A DNA stretch of 64,000 nt, taken from NCBI RefSeq assembly GCF_027924965.1, contig NZ_AP027056.1, positions 1,860,001 to 1,924,000 of the forward strand. The letters are read 5' to 3'. This document shows, one piece after another, positions 17,821-26,322 of this stretch. The DNA comes from Limnohabitans sp. TEGF004. Its GTDB lineage: Bacteria; Pseudomonadota; Gammaproteobacteria; Burkholderiales; Burkholderiaceae_C. A model generated the notes under the pieces. It saw nothing but the letters and a program-made list of their open reading frames with translations, ran no database searches and was not told the DNA's origin. Both the position numbers and the translations under genes were made by a program. How positions within the stretch are numbered: the stretch's first letter is position 1; each line of letters opens with the position of its first letter.

Positions 17821-18572
17821 AGCCTTCAGAAGTTTTGCTACGCGGCAGCCACATCACACGACGTTGGGGAGGTCTGGTTGCGGTCAACGATGTCTCCATC
17901 GAATTGACACGTGGCACTGTGCATGCCGTCATCGGCACAAACGGTGCAGGAAAGTCCACGCTGATCAACATGTTGTCTGGCGAGATTCCAGCCTCCAGCG
18001 GCTCAGTGCATTTGATGGGTGAAGATGTGACGCAGTGGACGCAAGCGCGTCGTGCGCGTGCAGGCCTGGGTAGAAGCTACCAAAGAAACACGATCTACCC
18101 AACATTCACGGTCTACGAGAACTGCCGATTGGCTGCCCAAGCCCAATCACAAAAACCTTGGCTTTGGTGGCAATCAGCCAATGCATGCCCAGTGACCCAG
18201 GCTGCAGCGCACGATGCCGCCAGTCGTGCGGGTTTAGAACACATGCTCGATCGTCAAGCCAACATGTTGTCACATGGTCAAAAGCGTCAACTTGAAATCG
18301 CGATGTGCTTAGCGACTCAGCCACAAGTTCTGCTGCTTGATGAGCCACTTGCGGGCATGGGCGCAGAAGAAACAGACCGAATGCTGAAGCTACTCGACAC
18401 CCTGCGTGCTGAGCACGCCATTTTGTTGGTAGAGCACGACATGGATGCAGTGTTTCGCATTGCCGATGTCATCACGGTGATGGTCAACGGCGTCAAGATC
18501 GCTTCAGGTGACGCGGCCTTTATTCGTCAGAGCCCTGAAGTGCGCAACGCTTACCTTGGAGAAGGACACTGA
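17817..18572 (+). CDS. LivG-type ABC transporter ATPase
   Basis: Cytosolic ATP-binding subunit, 251 residues: Walker A GTNGAGKST at 40-48, signature-like LSHGQKRQLEI (the usual Gly pair replaced by HG), Walker B VLLLDEPLAG, and H-loop LLVEHDMD. It overlaps the livM-type gene by ATGA and is followed one base later by the livF-type gene. Confidence 0.9.
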   Translation: MKPSEVLLRGSHITRRWGGLVAVNDVSIELTRGTVHAVIGTNGAGKSTLINMLSGEIPASSGSVHLMGEDVTQWTQARRARAGLGRSYQRNTIYPTFTVYENCRLAAQAQSQKPWLWWQSANACPVTQAAAHDAASRAGLEHMLDRQANMLSHGQKRQLEIAMCLATQPQVLLLDEPLAGMGAEETDRMLKLLDTLRAEHAILLVEHDMDAVFRIADVITVMVNGVKIASGDAAFIRQSPEVRNAYLGEGH

Positions 18573-18573
18573 C

Positions 18574-19290
18574 ATGACAACCAACGACTATTTGATCGAC
18601 GCTAAAGGCTTGCATGCCTGGTATGGGTCAAGCCATGTGCTGCATGGCATTGATATCAAGATTCAGCGCAGCCAGACCATGGGCCTACTCGGGCGAAATG
18701 GCATGGGTAAAAGCACACTGATCCGAACGCTATTGGGTCATCTCACGCAGCGCGAGGGATCGATCACGCTGTTTGGTGAAGATGCCTCCCGATTCAAACC
18801 CCACCAAGTCGCACGTTTGGGCGTTGCCTATGTGCCTGAAGGCCGCGGCATCTTTCCAAATCTGACGGTGCGAGAAAATTTATTGATGTCTGCACGCCCC
18901 GGAACCGATGGCCGAAAAGACTGGACCTTTGACCGCGTCATGCAGACTTTTCCACGTCTCACAGAGCGACTAAGCAATATGGGTAACCAGCTATCAGGCG
19001 GCGAGCAACAAATGCTATCTATTGGACGGGCCTTGATGACGCACCCTGACTTGATTGTTCTGGATGAAGCCACGGAAGGGTTGGCACCCTTGATCGTGAA
19101 TGAAATTTGGAACGTCATTGCCAACATCCGGGACAGTGGCATTGCGACGCTCATTGTTGACCGCGACTACCGTCGTGTGTTGGCTCACAGCGATCAAGCG
19201 ATCGTGCTGCAAAAAGGTTTAGTGGCACTTGCAGGACCGTCTAGCCAAGTGGCAGTTGACGATACCTTACCCAAATTACTTGGCGTTTAA
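18574..19290 (+). CDS. LivF-type ABC transporter ATPase
   Basis: Second ATPase, 238 residues: Walker A GRNGMGKST at 40-48, signature LSGGEQQML, Walker B LIVLDEATEGLAP. The switch region reads LIVDRDYRRVL where LivF proteins usually have a VEQN-type sequence. The ATG at 18574, one base after the preceding stop and after GGAGAAGG, is preferred to an earlier in-frame ATG at 18508 inside livG. Confidence 0.9.
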   Translation: MTTNDYLIDAKGLHAWYGSSHVLHGIDIKIQRSQTMGLLGRNGMGKSTLIRTLLGHLTQREGSITLFGEDASRFKPHQVARLGVAYVPEGRGIFPNLTVRENLLMSARPGTDGRKDWTFDRVMQTFPRLTERLSNMGNQLSGGEQQMLSIGRALMTHPDLIVLDEATEGLAPLIVNEIWNVIANIRDSGIATLIVDRDYRRVLAHSDQAIVLQKGLVALAGPSSQVAVDDTLPKLLGV

Positions 19291-19302
19291 AGGTTGCAGT
19301 GA

Positions 19303-19338
19303 ATCAAGACGTCGCTTGCCATCAAGTGGCGTCTTGAT
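19303..19338. terminator. Hairpin between convergent livF-type and LysR genes
   Basis: Outer arms ATCAAGACG (19303-19311) and CGTCTTGAT (19330-19338) are perfectly complementary, with further inner pairing CTTG/CAAG. It sits in the 65-bp gap between convergent genes. No strong U tract follows on either side, so intrinsic termination is plausible but not certain. Confidence 0.5.
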
Positions 19339-19355
19339 GGTCTGAGGGAGCATGG

Positions 19356-20240
19356 CTAATGCCCGCTCAATATTTCTTTTGTAGCCGTGCGTAAATAGCT
19401 GCACAAAGGTGACTCACTGCGGGACCTGAGCGAGACCCAGCCAAACTTTGCCGTTGCATTCAACTCCGGCGACATCTTGAGGGCCACTAAGTCTGGTCCT
19501 AAAGATCGAACAGCGACCAAGATGGCATCTGTCGATCGCACCACATCCAGCAAACTTGAAATTTCATCGCAACGCACATTGACCAGAACATCAGGATGTG
19601 CATCTGCACCATAACGATCCACCAGGATGCGGGCGACCTCATCGCTGAGAGGTGTTGAGGCAACAGGATAGTCCTTGAGTCTTGCTAACGTGACTTGACG
19701 CGCTTTGCTCAAAGGATGGCCTTTGCGACACATGAATGCACCTGGCAGTTCGCACAAACTTTCCACCTCCAGGTCACTGGACGGACTCAAAGACCGAATG
19801 TCCAACACCAGCGCATCAAGATGCCGATCACGCAAAGCCTGAACCAACAGAGTTGTATGACCCCTTGCAATTTCTAGATGGGCTTTTGGAAATTCACTGG
19901 CAACGTACTTCATCAAAGGCGACGTCAGCAAGGCGCCTGGACCAGACCCCAAACCGACTCTGACCTTACCCGTTTGACCACTGAGCAACTGATGGCTGCT
20001 TTGCTTCAAGTTGGTAGCACGGTCAACTAAGTCTCGTGCCTGCACATAGAAGTACTGCCCAAATGCAGTGAGTTCAATTTTTCGCCTCACACGGTCAAAG
20101 AGTTGGTGACCAAACTCGTCCTCTATGGACTTGATGCTTCGACTCAGCGCAGGCTGACTCAAGTGCAATTTGACAGCAGACTTGCTGAACGAAGCGGTAT
20201 TGGCTAGCTCTAAAAAATGTCGCAATTGCACCAAAGTCAT
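19356..20240 (-). CDS. LysR-type regulator divergent from Bug-amidohydrolase pair
   Basis: Regulator of 294 residues from the ATG at 20240: helix-turn-helix about residues 15-40 (SFSKSAVKLHLSQPALSRSI), then an effector-binding domain (KVRVGLGSGPGALL onwards). Five extra codons upstream to 20255 are open but start inside the divergent control region. It faces the Bug and M20 genes and is their likely regulator; the inducer is unknown. Confidence 0.83.
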   Translation of the reverse strand: MTLVQLRHFLELANTASFSKSAVKLHLSQPALSRSIKSIEDEFGHQLFDRVRRKIELTAFGQYFYVQARDLVDRATNLKQSSHQLLSGQTGKVRVGLGSGPGALLTSPLMKYVASEFPKAHLEIARGHTTLLVQALRDRHLDALVLDIRSLSPSSDLEVESLCELPGAFMCRKGHPLSKARQVTLARLKDYPVASTPLSDEVARILVDRYGADAHPDVLVNVRCDEISSLLDVVRSTDAILVAVRSLGPDLVALKMSPELNATAKFGWVSLRSRSESPLCSYLRTATKEILSGH

Positions 20241-20252
20241 CGCGGCTCCAAT

Positions 20253-20293
20253 CAATGCATTTAAATTATGGATTCATTAATTATTATGCATTG
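20253..20293. promoter_or_regulatory. Candidate operator, LysR / Bug intergenic region
   Basis: Perfect 8-bp arms CAATGCAT (20253-20260) and ATGCATTG (20286-20293) separated by 25 very A+T-rich bases, in the gap between the divergent LysR and Bug genes. Symmetry and location suit a regulator site; binding is inferred. Confidence 0.45.
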
Positions 20294-20347
20294 GACATAC
20301 AAACCATCACTTCTTACGATTCATTCATATCAACAAGGAGACAACCC

Positions 20348-21343
20348 ATGACATTCAATCGCCGTACAACTCTGAATCTACTCACAGTGCTATGCAGCCT
20401 GTTTGTTACAGCATCAGCCCAAGCAGATGCTTACCCAAGCAAACCCGTCACGCTGTTGGTGCCCTACCCAGCAGGCGGCTTGTCTGATGTGATTGCACGC
20501 ACGGTCAACAACACATTGTCCAAGAACCTGGGACAAACTGTGATCGTCGACAACTTGGGAGGTGCCAGTGGTTCCATCGCTGCACAAAAAGTGTTGAACG
20601 CACCGGCCGATGGTCAGATCATTTTTCAAGGCTCGCCGAACGAATTGATCTTGGCGCCTTTGGCTATTTCTGCTGTGAAGTTCAAGAGCGAAGACTTCCG
20701 TTTGGTGCAGATGATCGCGACAGCACAAATTGCATTTTTGGCACGCAAAGATTTGCCCGTGAACTCTGTCGATGAGTTTTTGGTCTACGCTAAAAAAGAA
20801 GCACAAGCCGGTCGCCCCATCACCTACGCCAGCGTTGGGCCTGGCAGTTTTTATCACCTGCTGGGTGAGCACTTGTCCAAAGTGACCAACATTCCCATGA
20901 CGCATGTGCCCTACAAAGGCGCGGCACCTGCAAACCAAGATTTGATGGGCAGCCAAGTCGATATCTTTTTGGCCCCCTTTGGTAAGGCTTATGAGGAGTT
21001 GCAAAAGCAAGGCAAGCTCAAAGTGCTCGCCATGCTCAACAGCGAGCGCCTAGAGTCTGTCAAAGACTACCCCGCGATCAGCGAAAGCAAGTCACTCAAG
21101 AATTTCACCTTCAACATTTGGACAGGCTACTTTGTAAAAAAAGACACGCCTGAACCTGTGGTTCAAGTCATTCACAAAGCGATCACTGATTCGCTGTCAG
21201 ATCCTGCCGTCAGAAGTGGTCTGGCCGCCAATAGCCAATTGGTTGCCAAGCCTTTGTCCTTGAAGGCTGTGGATAAAGCCTATGTGGATGGCACGGCACA
21301 ATTCCGCGCCATCGCGAAATCGATCGACTTGCAGCCCCAGTGA
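20348..21343 (+). CDS. Bug/TctC-family periplasmic solute-binding protein
   Basis: 331 residues from the ATG at 20348, which follows AAGGAGA and opens a signal peptide (MTFNRRTTLNLLTVLCSLFV, cleavage near AQA-DA). The mature protein begins YPSKPVTLLVPYPAGGLSD, the Bug-family signature, with HVPYKGAAPANQDLMG later. It is separated from the M20 amidohydrolase gene by one base, implying that the bound ligand is, or yields, the hydrolase substrate. No TctAB genes are nearby. Confidence 0.86.
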   Translation: MTFNRRTTLNLLTVLCSLFVTASAQADAYPSKPVTLLVPYPAGGLSDVIARTVNNTLSKNLGQTVIVDNLGGASGSIAAQKVLNAPADGQIIFQGSPNELILAPLAISAVKFKSEDFRLVQMIATAQIAFLARKDLPVNSVDEFLVYAKKEAQAGRPITYASVGPGSFYHLLGEHLSKVTNIPMTHVPYKGAAPANQDLMGSQVDIFLAPFGKAYEELQKQGKLKVLAMLNSERLESVKDYPAISESKSLKNFTFNIWTGYFVKKDTPEPVVQVIHKAITDSLSDPAVRSGLAANSQLVAKPLSLKAVDKAYVDGTAQFRAIAKSIDLQPQ

Positions 21344-21344
21344 T

Positions 21345-22517
21345 ATGACCTACTTGCGTGATGCACTGACCGAGCGAGTGGGTGAATTCATCCAACTGCG
21401 CCGCGACATCCACCGCCACCCCGAGTTGGCATTTGAAGAGCACCGCACGTCTGACTTGGTCGCTGCCAAGCTAGAGGGCTGGGGCTATGCTGTTCACCGT
21501 GGTTTGGGTGGCACAGGTGTGGTGGGCACATTGACGCGAGGGCAAGGCCGTCGCTTAGGCCTGCGCGCGGACATGGATGCTCTGCCCATTCAAGAAGCGA
21601 CAGGGGCTGAATGGTCGAGTGTGAAACCCGGCGTGATGCATGCATGCGGCCACGATGGTCATACCGCTATGCTCTTGGCTGCTGCCAAATCGATTGCGCA
21701 AGATGCGTCATTCACAGGCACTTTGAACTTGATTTTTCAGCCGGCCGAAGAAGGTGGTGGTGGCGCGGTGCGCATGATCGAAGACGGCTTGTTTGAGCAC
21801 CATCCGTGCGATGCCGTTTTTGCCATGCACAACATGCCAGGCACACCCGTGGGGCACTTTGTGTTTCGTGACGGTGCAGCCATGGCCTCGAGCGATTACG
21901 TGACCATCCGTGTGCACGGCACCGGTGGTCATGGGGCTATGCCCCACAGATCTGCAGACCCCTTAGTGGCGGCATCGTCCATCGTCATGGCGCTGCAAAC
22001 CATCGTGTCGCGCAACGTCGACCCGCTCGATACGGCCGTCGTCACGGTGGGCGCATTGCATGCAGGTCAAGCCAACAACGTCATTCCTGCGTTGGCCACC
22101 CTAGAGCTCAGCGTGCGATCCCTCAACCCAGCCGTGCGATGTTTGCTTGAGCAACGCATCAAAGCTTTGGTGGTGGCTCAAGCCGAGAGTTTCGGCGTGA
22201 GTGCCGATATCGATTGGCGTCCCGGCTACTGTGTGCTGGTGAACTCAAAATCTGAAACAGACTTTGCACGACAAGTGGCGCTTGATTTAGTAGGCTCCGA
22301 ACGCGTGACCTTGCAAGGCCCAGCCTTGACAGGCAGTGAAGACTTTGCGTTCATGCTTGAAAAAATACCGGGCAGCTATTTACTCATTGGCAACGGTGAT
22401 GCAGACTCAGCTGGTGCGTGCATGGTGCACAACCCAGGCTACGATTTCAATGACGACAACATTGCCACTGGCGCTGCTTATTGGGTCGCGTTGGTAGAAA
22501 GATTTCTGGCAAACTGA
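21345..22517 (+). CDS. M20-family amidohydrolase, hippurate hydrolase type
   Basis: Zinc-dependent amidohydrolase of 390 residues, peptidase M20D type, whose members split N-acyl or N-aroyl amino acids (hippurate to benzoate plus glycine is the model reaction). Metal-binding Cys101 and His103 lie in MHACGHDGH, Glu135/136 in PAEEGGGG, His162 in AMHNMPG, and the C-terminal His in MVHNPGYDFND. The dimerisation domain includes GTGGHGAMPH. The ATG at 21345 begins one base after the Bug stop. Hippurate as substrate is inferred from the adjacent ben/cat genes and the glycine riboswitch downstream; other N-acyl amino acids are possible. Confidence 0.85.
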   Translation: MTYLRDALTERVGEFIQLRRDIHRHPELAFEEHRTSDLVAAKLEGWGYAVHRGLGGTGVVGTLTRGQGRRLGLRADMDALPIQEATGAEWSSVKPGVMHACGHDGHTAMLLAAAKSIAQDASFTGTLNLIFQPAEEGGGGAVRMIEDGLFEHHPCDAVFAMHNMPGTPVGHFVFRDGAAMASSDYVTIRVHGTGGHGAMPHRSADPLVAASSIVMALQTIVSRNVDPLDTAVVTVGALHAGQANNVIPALATLELSVRSLNPAVRCLLEQRIKALVVAQAESFGVSADIDWRPGYCVLVNSKSETDFARQVALDLVGSERVTLQGPALTGSEDFAFMLEKIPGSYLLIGNGDADSAGACMVHNPGYDFNDDNIATGAAYWVALVERFLAN

Positions 22518-22547
22518 TATTTGATTTTTACTCGACCTTGTGTCGAC

Positions 22548-22747
22548 ATGTCATCGGGAGAGACTGCCAACGCCCAAGCGTGCTGGGCAGCGCCGAAGGA
22601 GCAACCGCCCCGGAAACTCTCAGGCAAACGGACCGGTGACATGACCCAACTCTGAAGAGCTGCTGACGCATTCGTCCGTCAGTGCACCGAAGGAGCAAGC
22701 GATGGCCGTCACACGCCACCGTGAATCTCTCAGGTCCAAAAACAGAG
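22548..22747 (+). promoter_or_regulatory. Tandem glycine riboswitch
   Basis: Two consecutive glycine-aptamer motifs. Aptamer 1 (22548-22642) has closing stem ATGTCA/TGACAT, a CGGGAGAGAC opening, GCCGAAGGAGCAA and GGAAACTCTCAGGCAAA. Aptamer 2 (22650-22747) closes with CTCTG/CAGAG and repeats ACCGAAGGAGCAAGC and GAATCTCTCAGGTCCAAAA. These are the conserved cores of the gcvT-class riboswitch; the tandem form binds two glycines. The downstream 68 nt contain a GCTTTG/CAAAGC stem (22753-22783) without a U tract, so the expression platform may act on translation. It controls the dehydrogenase gene at 22816, presumably switching it on when glycine is abundant. Confidence 0.93.
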
Positions 22748-22815
22748 GGGGCGCTTTGTGTATGCGTGTTTGCATGCCAAAGCTCAACCCTTGACGTTTT
22801 GAAAGTTCCTTCATC

Positions 22816-24090
22816 ATGAAAACAATCGCAGTTATTGGCGGCGGCATCACGGGTGTCACAACAGCCTATGCCTTGGCCAAACGCGGCTTTGCCGTGACCT
22901 TGTTTGAACGCCATCGCTATGCTGCGATGGAAACCTCGTTTGCGAACGGCGGGCAACTGTCTGCATCCAACGCAGAAGTTTGGACGCATTGGTCCACCAT
23001 CCTCAAAGGCCTCAAGTGGATGCTCAAAAGTGACGCGCCGCTGCTGGTCAACCCAGCACCTACATGGCACAAACTCTCTTGGTTTGCTGAGTTCATTGCA
23101 GCCATGCCCCATTACGAACGCAACACCATTGAAACAGCGCGTTTGGCAGTGGCCGCGCGTCAACACTTGTTTGCTTGGGCGCAAGAAGAAGGCATTGATT
23201 TCGACCTGAAGAAAGAAGGCATCCTGCACATCTACCGTGACAAAAAAGGGTTTGACCATGCAGGCAAAGTGTCAGTCATGCTGGCCAAGGGTGGACTTCC
23301 TCGCCATGCCGTGACCCCAGAGGAAATGAAAGCCATCGAGCCAACCTTGGCTGGTACTTACTACGGTGGCTACTTCACGGAAAGTGATGCCACGGGCGAC
23401 ATTCACAAATTCACCAACGGATTAGCCGCTGCGGCAGCACGACTGGGTGTGCACACGCTGTATGGCCAAGATGTGACTTCGGTTCAAAGCAACGGACAAC
23501 AAGCCGTCATCACCGTGGCACAAGAGGATGCGTCCCCCTGTGTTCATACCTTTGACAGCGTGGTCGTGTGTGCAGGTGTTGCCAGCCGAAACTTTGCGGC
23601 ACAGCTGGGAGACCGCGTGAACATTTACCCCGTCAAAGGCTACTCCATCACAGTCAACCTCAACGACGAAGAAAGCCAAATGGGCGCACCCAATGTGAGC
23701 CTGCTGGATGACGAAACCAAATTGGTCACCAGCCGCTTAGGCCTCAACCGCTTCCGCGTAGCGGGTACTGCCGAATTCAATGGCATCGACCGTGACATTC
23801 GTGCGGACCGCATTCGTCCCTTGGTTGAGTGGGTTGAACAATGCTTCCCCCGCATCAACACCCGCTCGGTGGTGCCATGGGCTGGCTTGCGACCCATGAT
23901 GCCCAATATGATGCCGCGCGTAGGCCAGGGCAAAGCCGCCAACGTGTTCTACAACACCGGTCACGGGCACTTGGGCTGGACGCTGTCTGCCGTGACCGCT
24001 GAGCTGGTATCAGACACCATCGTCAAAGCATCAGCTCAAACGTCGGTGCAAGCGATGAATTTGCACGCAGCCACTGCTGGCAATCTGTAA
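22816..24090 (+). CDS. dadA: FAD-dependent D-amino acid dehydrogenase, glycine-riboswitch controlled
   Basis: DadA-like flavoprotein of 424 residues with an N-terminal dinucleotide site GGGITG (8-13) and the DAO-type C-terminal FAD segment GHGHLGWTLS. DadA enzymes oxidise D-amino acids to 2-oxo acids, passing electrons to the respiratory chain; relatives act on glycine or sarcosine. The glycine riboswitch directly upstream suggests that glycine is a physiological substrate or signal here. Fold and cofactor are visible; substrate is inferred. Confidence 0.85.
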   Translation: MKTIAVIGGGITGVTTAYALAKRGFAVTLFERHRYAAMETSFANGGQLSASNAEVWTHWSTILKGLKWMLKSDAPLLVNPAPTWHKLSWFAEFIAAMPHYERNTIETARLAVAARQHLFAWAQEEGIDFDLKKEGILHIYRDKKGFDHAGKVSVMLAKGGLPRHAVTPEEMKAIEPTLAGTYYGGYFTESDATGDIHKFTNGLAAAAARLGVHTLYGQDVTSVQSNGQQAVITVAQEDASPCVHTFDSVVVCAGVASRNFAAQLGDRVNIYPVKGYSITVNLNDEESQMGAPNVSLLDDETKLVTSRLGLNRFRVAGTAEFNGIDRDIRADRIRPLVEWVEQCFPRINTRSVVPWAGLRPMMPNMMPRVGQGKAANVFYNTGHGHLGWTLSAVTAELVSDTIVKASAQTSVQAMNLHAATAGNL

Positions 24091-24106
24091 GCTGAAAGCA
24101 CCTTCA

Positions 24107-24151
24107 CCGAACGTTAGAGGTACCTTGTGCATCTCTACCGTTCGGTTTTTT
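24107..24151 (+). terminator. Rho-independent terminator after dadA
   Basis: Arms CCGAACGTTAGAG (24107-24119) and CTCTACCGTTCGG (24133-24145) pair at 12 of 13 positions and are followed by six T. The remaining bases to the mobA end at 24288 show no recognisable gene. Confidence 0.85.
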
Positions 24152-24287
24152 AGCTATGTCAAAGCGCTATATCTAGACCCAACAGACGCATCGCGGGTCT
24201 TTCTAAAAGCTACGTTTTCTAAAAAATTACAGAGCGACGGACTGCTGCAGTCAACCCTGGCTCAACTCGTGCTGGGCCAAGAGCTAA

Positions 24288-26198
24288 TCAGCGCAGAACG
24301 CCCGCAAAGAAAGCGGACAGTTCCTCATAGCCATCCAACGGCAACACATGCGCCACATATTGGTCAGGACGAACCACCACCATGCAGCCCTTGTCGCGAT
24401 CGATGCCACGCATGTCAAAAATATCGCCCACACCTTTGTGGTCCACACAGAAAACTTTTGCGTGGTCTTGCAAACCCAGCTTGCCTGTTTTAGGTTTAAG
24501 CAACGAGGGCATGTGTTCGTAAGCGAGCTGATCGAAGGTTTGTTGAAACACGGCGCGGAAATCGATGACCGCATCAATGTCTTCACCCTTGCGTGTGTGC
24601 TTGACGATGGGTGAGTTGGCGTTGGTCTCCAACCAGTCGGCCAGCTTGTGAATGGCTGAGCCCGCGCTAGAGGTATCTGCCTTGCCAGCAAATGCATAAA
24701 TGCGCCAGCGTGCATCGGCCTGTGCCACATGGCCCAGTTGCATTTGCTTAGCGTCTGACACGCGCACCACGGGCGCTGAATGGAAACGACGGCCAATTTC
24801 TTCGCCTGTGGCCAATGCTTGGTGTGCGCTGGCTGCAAACAAAGTCGAGGTGTCGTACTTCACGGCTGTGCCGCCTGTGAACTCTAAGTTGTCTTTGAAC
24901 TGGCGAATGATGCGAGGCTCTTCGGTGCCATCGCGCTCGGCCTGTGTGGTGGGAGCGGACATGACGCGTGACCATTTGTGGTCGGTCTCTACCAAACGCT
25001 TGGCTTCGGTCAATCGCTCTTGGGTGTAGCTGCGCAGCAGGCTGGGGTTGGCGCGGCCTTGCAGCACATGCACCATTTTCCAGCCGAGGTTGAAGGTGTC
25101 TTGCATCGACACATTCATGCCCTGCCCCGCTTTGGGTGAATGGGTGTGACACGCGTCGCCTGCGATGAACACGCGGGGGTCGCGGTCCTCGCCATCGGGC
25201 ACATCGTCAAAGCGATCGGTGATGCTGTGGCCAATGTCATAGATGGACCACCACACCACCTCTTTCACATCAATCGCATACGGCTTGATGATGCGGTTGG
25301 CCGCTGCAATCATGTCGTCTTGGGTGAACTTGCGGTGTGCAGCTTTTTCGTCTGGGCGAAGTTTGTCTAGCTCCACATACATGCGGAACACATAGCCCCC
25401 TTCACGCGGCAAGATGAGCACGTTGCCTTCATTGGCCGAAGAGATCAAACACTTCTGGCGCACATCAGGAAAATCGGTGTTGGCCAAAATATCCATCACG
25501 CCCCAGGCTTGGTGCGCGGCGTCACCATGCAGTTCGCCGCCGATGGCTTTGCGCACCGCCGAATGTGCGCCGTCGCAGCCCACCACGTAGTTGGCGCGCA
25601 CCGTGCGTGTTGCCCCCCAGTTCACACCGCTGGAATCGCGCAGCGTGACGGTCACGGGGTGGTCGTCGGTTGTCTCGTCAATGGTCAGGCCCACCACTTC
25701 CCAGCTGTAGTCGGGCTCTAAGCGTGAGGGTGAGTTCTTCATCACCTCTAAAAACAACTCGTGCAGTCGCGCTTGGTTGATCAAGATGTGCGGCATCTCA
25801 GAGCTGTCGTCGGCCACGTCTTGCACGCGGCCTACGCGCTTGATGTGCTTGGGGTTTTTCGGGTCAGGCATCCAAAACGCGGTTTGGTTGACCCAATACG
25901 TTTCGCGCTTGACCTTGTCGGCAAACCCAAACGCTTGGAACATCTCCATCGTGCGCGTGTTGATGCCGTCGGCCTTGCCTTTGATGATGTTGCTGGGCAT
26001 GCGCTCGGTAATCATCACCTCAATCTCTGAAAACTGCGCCAGCTGTGCCGCCAAGCAAAGGCCTGCAGGGCCTGTGCCGGAAATCAACACATCTACTTTT
26101 TCGGGCAAGGGCTCGTTGATGCCACGGTTGCGTCGGTTGGGTGCTGCTGGTTTGATGTCTGGGCTGCCACCACGAAATCCGTCTTTGTAAAACTGCAT
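24288..26198 (-). CDS. mobA: 3-hydroxybenzoate 4-monooxygenase
   Basis: Class A FAD monooxygenase of 636 residues, hydroxylating 3-hydroxybenzoate to protocatechuate with NAD(P)H and oxygen. FAD motif GTGPAG is at 41-46, the DG motif in VVGCDGAHSAVRKA, and the GD motif in FIAGDACHTHSPKAGQGMN; a C-terminal thioredoxin-like domain (about the last 200 residues) includes HSAPVVRVSDAKQMQLGH. From memory, these segments closely match Comamonas MobA. Phenol 2-monooxygenase is the main alternative. The divergent MarR gene mirrors the known mobA-mobR layout. No protocatechuate ring-cleavage genes lie in the window. Confidence 0.87.
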   Translation of the reverse strand: MQFYKDGFRGGSPDIKPAAPNRRNRGINEPLPEKVDVLISGTGPAGLCLAAQLAQFSEIEVMITERMPSNIIKGKADGINTRTMEMFQAFGFADKVKRETYWVNQTAFWMPDPKNPKHIKRVGRVQDVADDSSEMPHILINQARLHELFLEVMKNSPSRLEPDYSWEVVGLTIDETTDDHPVTVTLRDSSGVNWGATRTVRANYVVGCDGAHSAVRKAIGGELHGDAAHQAWGVMDILANTDFPDVRQKCLISSANEGNVLILPREGGYVFRMYVELDKLRPDEKAAHRKFTQDDMIAAANRIIKPYAIDVKEVVWWSIYDIGHSITDRFDDVPDGEDRDPRVFIAGDACHTHSPKAGQGMNVSMQDTFNLGWKMVHVLQGRANPSLLRSYTQERLTEAKRLVETDHKWSRVMSAPTTQAERDGTEEPRIIRQFKDNLEFTGGTAVKYDTSTLFAASAHQALATGEEIGRRFHSAPVVRVSDAKQMQLGHVAQADARWRIYAFAGKADTSSAGSAIHKLADWLETNANSPIVKHTRKGEDIDAVIDFRAVFQQTFDQLAYEHMPSLLKPKTGKLGLQDHAKVFCVDHKGVGDIFDMRGIDRDKGCMVVVRPDQYVAHVLPLDGYEELSAFFAGVLR

Positions 26199-26276
26199 GT
26201 CTTGTCTCCATTGTTGAAACCTCGCCGAAACCTCGGCACAGGCAAATGATAACTATGCTTACTAATATCCGTCAAG

Positions 26277-26303
26277 ATGGTATGTATGATTACCATATCG
26301 GTA
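26277..26303. promoter_or_regulatory. Candidate MobR operator
   Basis: A perfect inverted repeat ATGGTA-N8-TACCAT (26277-26296) overlaps a second dyad TACC-N5-GGTA (26291-26303) in the 124-bp gap between divergent mobA and the MarR gene. MarR dimers bind such palindromes. A small hairpin GCCGA-AACC-TCGGC lies nearby at 26224-26237 in the mobA leader. Confidence 0.55.
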
Positions 26304-26322
26304 TTTCTACGGAGACACAGGC

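Noticed and set aside
22528..23259. Long minus-strand open frame of 243 codons over the riboswitch and dadA
   Set aside because: It is antisense to the conserved glycine aptamers and to the FAD-binding part of dadA, which explain the sequence fully.
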